Shown piece after piece: positions 61,164 to 64,000 of a stretch of DNA of 64,000 nt. Numbering within the stretch: the first letter of the stretch is position 1; each line of letters starts with the position of its first letter. Below the pieces are notes generated by a model, which saw nothing but the letters and a program-made list of their open reading frames with translations, searched no databases and was not told the DNA's origin. Source of the stretch: Microbacterium sp. BK668 (GTDB taxonomy: Bacteria > Actinomycetota > Actinomycetes > Actinomycetales > Microbacteriaceae); NCBI RefSeq assembly GCF_004362195.1, contig NZ_SNWG01000001.1, positions 186,001 through 250,000 of the forward strand. Direction: 5' to 3'. Made by a program: the position numbers and the translations under genes.

Positions 61164-62229
61164 CTACTCGCTGCGGCCCACCTCGAGATCGAGGCGGCCG
61201 ATCGTGAAGTAGAGCGGCGAGGGGAACGGCGGGCGCCGGCCACGGCGCACAGCCTGAACCGCCAGGCGATGCCATGCACGCTCGGCAGGGGCGCCGGCGA
61301 AGAAGACGCTCAGGGTGCGGTGGGCGGCGTCGCTCCAGACCGCGGTCGGCGCGCACATCCCCTGGCCGTCCATCCGTACCCGGCGTCCTCCGCCGCGAAG
61401 ATCCTCACCGGGTCCGACCAGTCCGGCCGCGGATCGCTCGCGGCGGAGGCGCGGCTGATCCACACGCCCTGCGGCGGATTGTCCGCCCGTCCCTCGAGGT
61501 CCGAGTCGCGCGTGATGACCATCAGCGCTCCTTCGTCATCGGCGACGACGACGCTGTCGTAGAAGCCGTCGTCGTGCCGAACCACTCGACGGGTGCCGTC
61601 CAGTCGTCGCGACCGTTCGGACTCGTCGTGTACATGATCCGGAACCGGGTCGGGTCCTCCGATCCTGGGCGGGAAGCGGGAAGCGTCAGGAATCGCATGT
61701 GCCATCGGCCGCTGTGGTACTCGACCTTCGGCTCGAGGATGCTGTCGAGCCCGGGACCGTGCAGTGCGAGCGGTTGATCGATGCTGCGCCACGGTTCTCC
61801 CGGCCGACGCTCGAGATACCCGATGCGGTATGGGAGCCGCCTGTTGAGCACGGTCTCCGAGGCGCGACCGGCGTGGTAGATGCGCTCGACCGTATGCGCG
61901 TCTGCGACGCCGCGCACGAAGCACACCGAGTGCATGCAGCGGTTCCACGACCGCCTCCTCGGCTGGTCGATGACGGGTCGAATCCGCCGGGCCGACAGGA
62001 CGGCGGAAGGGCTGGGACGCCACTCGTCGCTCGTCACCGGCGCGCCCGGAGGCAGTTCGAACGAGTAGATGTTCGTCCGGAACGTCGGCGCCATCCCGCC
62101 GATGAACATCGTCCACCGATCCCCCACCAGCGCGACGCTCGGGTCGCTGAATCCCAGCACGTTGCGAGCGAAGGGGTAGCCGTCGCGCATGTCGAACAGC
62201 TTCGTGCAGTTCCGGACGCGAACCCGCAT
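61164..62229 (-). pseudogene. Frameshifted five-bladed beta-propeller protein (GH43/GH32-like)
   Basis: Three adjoining reading frames together spell one protein of about 355 residues. The first (62229 to about 61588) runs from MRVRVRNCTKLFDMRDGYPF through LGFSDPSVALVGDRWTMFIGG and SILEPKVEYHSGRWHMRFL. The second (about 61588-61375) reads HDDGFYDSVVVADDEGALMV, and the third (about 61375-61164) reads GQGMCAPTAVWSDAAHRTLS. Both breaks behave as single missing bases. The DPS and EPKVE blocks resemble beta-propeller glycosidases or phosphorylases. Decay or sequencing error cannot be separated here. Confidence 0.75.
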
Positions 62230-62346
62230 GCGCCGACTCTACTTGCGCGGCCGGAGTCGGTAGGGTGGCGACGTCAGTGACGACCGAGGGTCTGCGTGCT
62301 CATCGCGAGATCGTCGCCGCCGACGCGGTGCTCACGAAGGGGTGCG

Positions 62347-63174
62347 ATGGCGAAGAAGGTCAGCAGCAAGACGACGGTGAAGCGGGTCCCCAAGGGGCCG
62401 TACAAGGCGGAGCTGAAGCGCTTGCAGGTCGAGCTGGTGGAGATGCAGCGGTGGGTGGCGAAGAACGACGCCCGTGTCCTGGTGATCTTCGAAGGCCGTG
62501 ATGCCGCCGGCAAGGGCGGAGCGATCAAACGGGTCACCGAGTACCTGAGCCCCCGGCATGTGCGCGTCGTCGCGCTCACGAAGCCGACCAAGCGCGAGCG
62601 CGGCCAGTGGTACTTCCAGCGGTACATCGAGCATCTCCCGAGCAAGGGCGAGCTCGTGCTGATGGACCGGTCCTGGTACAACCGCGCGGGGGTCGAGCGG
62701 GTCATGGGGTACTGCTCGGAGGAGGAGTACCAGAGGTTCCTGCGGCAGGCGCCGCTCGTGGAGCAGCATCTGATCGAGGACGGCATCATCCTGATCAAGT
62801 ACTGGTTCTCGGTCTCGGATGACGAGCAGCAGGCGCGCTTCGCGGCGCGGCTGGAGGATCCGATGAAGCTCTGGAAGCTGTCTCCGACCGACCTGGAATC
62901 GATCCGCCGGTGGGAGGACTACTCACGCGCGAAGGATGCCATGTTCGCCGCGACGGATACCCCCGGTTCCCCGTGGTGGGTCGTCGAGAGCGACGACAAA
63001 CGCAGCGCGCGACTCAATTCGATCAGCCACCTGCTCGACAGCATCCCCTATCGTCACCTGGACCGGCCGAAGATCACGATCCCGGACCGGCCGAAGGCCG
63101 ACGACTATGAGCGGCCTCCCATCGAGCAGTTCCACTACGTGCCCGACATCGCCGCTGACCTCGGCAAGAAGTAG
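62347..63174 (+). CDS. ppk2: Polyphosphate kinase 2 (PPK2)
   Basis: This 275-residue enzyme transfers phosphate between polyphosphate and nucleoside diphosphates. Features are Walker A GRDAAGKGG (residues 50-58), RHVRVVALTKPTKRERGQWYFQRY, Walker B region LMDRSWYNRAG (residues 106-115) and the lid and C-terminal helices (LSPTDLESIRRWEDYSRAKD). The length and single domain indicate a class I (NDP) or class III type; class cannot be fixed by eye. ATG 62347 follows GAAGGGG; an in-frame ATG at 62296 is less likely. It is monocistronic. Confidence 0.94.
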   Translation: MAKKVSSKTTVKRVPKGPYKAELKRLQVELVEMQRWVAKNDARVLVIFEGRDAAGKGGAIKRVTEYLSPRHVRVVALTKPTKRERGQWYFQRYIEHLPSKGELVLMDRSWYNRAGVERVMGYCSEEEYQRFLRQAPLVEQHLIEDGIILIKYWFSVSDDEQQARFAARLEDPMKLWKLSPTDLESIRRWEDYSRAKDAMFAATDTPGSPWWVVESDDKRSARLNSISHLLDSIPYRHLDRPKITIPDRPKADDYERPPIEQFHYVPDIAADLGKK

Positions 63175-63220
63175 TCGGCGACCCCCGCACACCATCCGGT
63201 GATGCGCCGCGCCCGCCGTC

Positions 63221-63302
63221 TCTACAACGTTGCAATTTTCTCTTGACGCCGACGCGCCCGAAAGACACGATGGGCGTGCACGGGAATTTACGACGTTGTA
63301 AT
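63221..63302 (+). promoter_or_regulatory. Promoter flanked by two LacI-type operators, before the second esterase
   Basis: TTGACG (63243-63248) and CACGAT (63266-63271) are spaced by 17 bases. Operator TCTACAACGTTGCAAT (63221-63236) lies upstream and TTACGACGTTGTAA (63288-63301) downstream of the expected start site, centres 66 bases apart. The layout suits repression by looping or simple blockage. Confidence 0.75.
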
Positions 63303-63316
63303 CCGAGAGGAAATCG

Positions 63317-64000
63317 ATGTTGATGTGGACAGAGCGAGGACGGGGCATGCAGACGCGCTCCCGTCGAATACTGGTGGCGATGACCACCGCTGCGGCGTTG
63401 GGCGTATCCACCCTCCTCGCGGCGCAGCCGGCCGCGGCCGCCGAGGACCCGTGGGTCGCCGAGGTCGACAACGTCGTCCCGGACGTCTACCGTTTCTCCG
63501 TCCCCGACTCGGCGATCCAGCCGGCGACGGGCATCAACGGGAGCGTCGTGGCGGTGGAGGGCAACTTCGCCCCCGGCAAGACGTGGACCACGCTCAACAT
63601 GGGTTCGAGCAATACGCCGAACGGCCGAGTCTGGTCGACGACTCTCGGACCTCTCGAGCCCGGCCTGTACTACTACCAGTACTCCGCTCGTCCGGCCTGG
63701 AACCAGGATGCGATCGCCTTCCGCAACCCGGCGAGTCCGCAGGAGGTGACCTCGAAGCCGACCTGGAACACCCTGTTCGTCGACGGTCCGGGCGCCGAGT
63801 GGCTCGCCGACGTGCCCGACGGAGGGGCGCTGACGGATCTCACGTACCGGAGCTCCGTCACCGGCGGAGAGCGCTCGGCGCTCGTATGGACGCCCCCGGG
63901 CTATGACGAGAACCGCGCTGAACCCTACCCCGTGCTCTACCTCCTGCAGGACGAGGGCCAGAGCTATCGCGAATGGGTGGAGCTCGGGCGACTGAAGCAG
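63317..64000 (+). CDS. Secreted esterase-like protein, 3' end cut by window
   Basis: Visible part: 228 residues from ATG 63317 (ribosome site GAGAGGAAA), running off the window. It starts with a basic N-terminus (MQTRSRRIL), hydrophobic core (VAMTTAAALGVSTLLAAQ) and A-A-A signal cleavage site. An E-set/CBM48-like beta domain follows, then the beginning of an alpha/beta-hydrolase (RSALVWTPPGYDENRAEPYP, VLYLLQDEGQSYREW). It resembles the esterase at 53179, but the oxyanion motif H-G-G-G there is Q-D-E-G here, so activity may differ. The nucleophile lies beyond the window. LacI-type operators flank its promoter. Confidence 0.85.
   Translation, partial: MLMWTERGRGMQTRSRRILVAMTTAAALGVSTLLAAQPAAAAEDPWVAEVDNVVPDVYRFSVPDSAIQPATGINGSVVAVEGNFAPGKTWTTLNMGSSNTPNGRVWSTTLGPLEPGLYYYQYSARPAWNQDAIAFRNPASPQEVTSKPTWNTLFVDGPGAEWLADVPDGGALTDLTYRSSVTGGERSALVWTPPGYDENRAEPYPVLYLLQDEGQSYREWVELGRLKQ

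Overview
The window is a high-GC, gene-dense stretch of an actinobacterial chromosome. Gene style (many ATGA/GTGA overlaps, leaderless-looking starts, GGAAAGGA-type ribosome sites) and content (DUF3618 and Holin-X type stress proteins, a SigB/F-like sigma factor, many LacI regulators, GH36/GH51/GH13 sugar enzymes) point to Microbacteriaceae, most likely Microbacterium. That assignment is inference, not a database result. I saw no rRNA, tRNA, CRISPR array, transposase or prophage block. Both window edges cut genes: a membrane-anchored helical protein on the left and a secreted esterase on the right.

Layout. 1-2571: tightly overlapping envelope/stress operon (ElaB-like protein, Holin-X-like membrane protein, DUF3618 protein, SRPBCC protein, small acidic protein), then a long hairpin and a SigB/F-type sigma factor (2942-3670). 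3676-14020: a heptose locus with GmhB-like phosphatase, GmhA-like isomerase, two HldE-like kinase/nucleotidyltransferases, three GT9 heptosyltransferase-like enzymes, two further glycosyltransferases and an SDR. Together these could make a nucleotide-activated heptose and transfer it to an envelope glycan in a Gram-positive cell. 14036-22408: alpha-glucoside/alpha-galactoside use (GH13, ROK repressor, divergent GH36 alpha-galactosidase with its ABC importer). 22656-29474: assorted stress and metabolic genes: Mn-catalase, ArsR/SRPBCC pair with a striking three-palindrome operator, acyl-CoA dehydrogenase, zinc-ribbon/nuclease-fold protein, AraC regulator, two membrane proteins, CsbD.

29680-40419: oxidoreductases, a LacI regulator, a peptidoglycan-binding lipoprotein, an NAD(P)H-hydrate dehydratase operon, and a MoxR-type AAA+ ATPase with its VWA partner. 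40432-46346: arabinofuranoside operon (lipoprotein binding protein, two permeases, GH51, LacI). 46545-50688: an operon of TIM-barrel isomerase, DhaK-DhaL kinase, RpiB-like isomerase and hydroxyacyl-CoA-dehydrogenase-like enzyme, which fits four-carbon ketose (erythrulose/tetritol) catabolism. 50819-54723: two LacI regulators and a secreted esterase. 54775-64000: PhyH dioxygenase with divergent AraC regulator, a giant subtilase-VWA fusion, a frameshifted beta-propeller protein, a PPK2 kinase, and the start of a second secreted esterase.

A recurring LacI-type operator, close to TTACAACGTYGTAA, occurs at the arabinofuranoside operon, the tetrose operon, the LacI/esterase intergenic region and the right-edge esterase, each time on or beside a recognisable promoter. 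It links genes spread over about 17 kb into a likely shared sugar/ester-use regulon.
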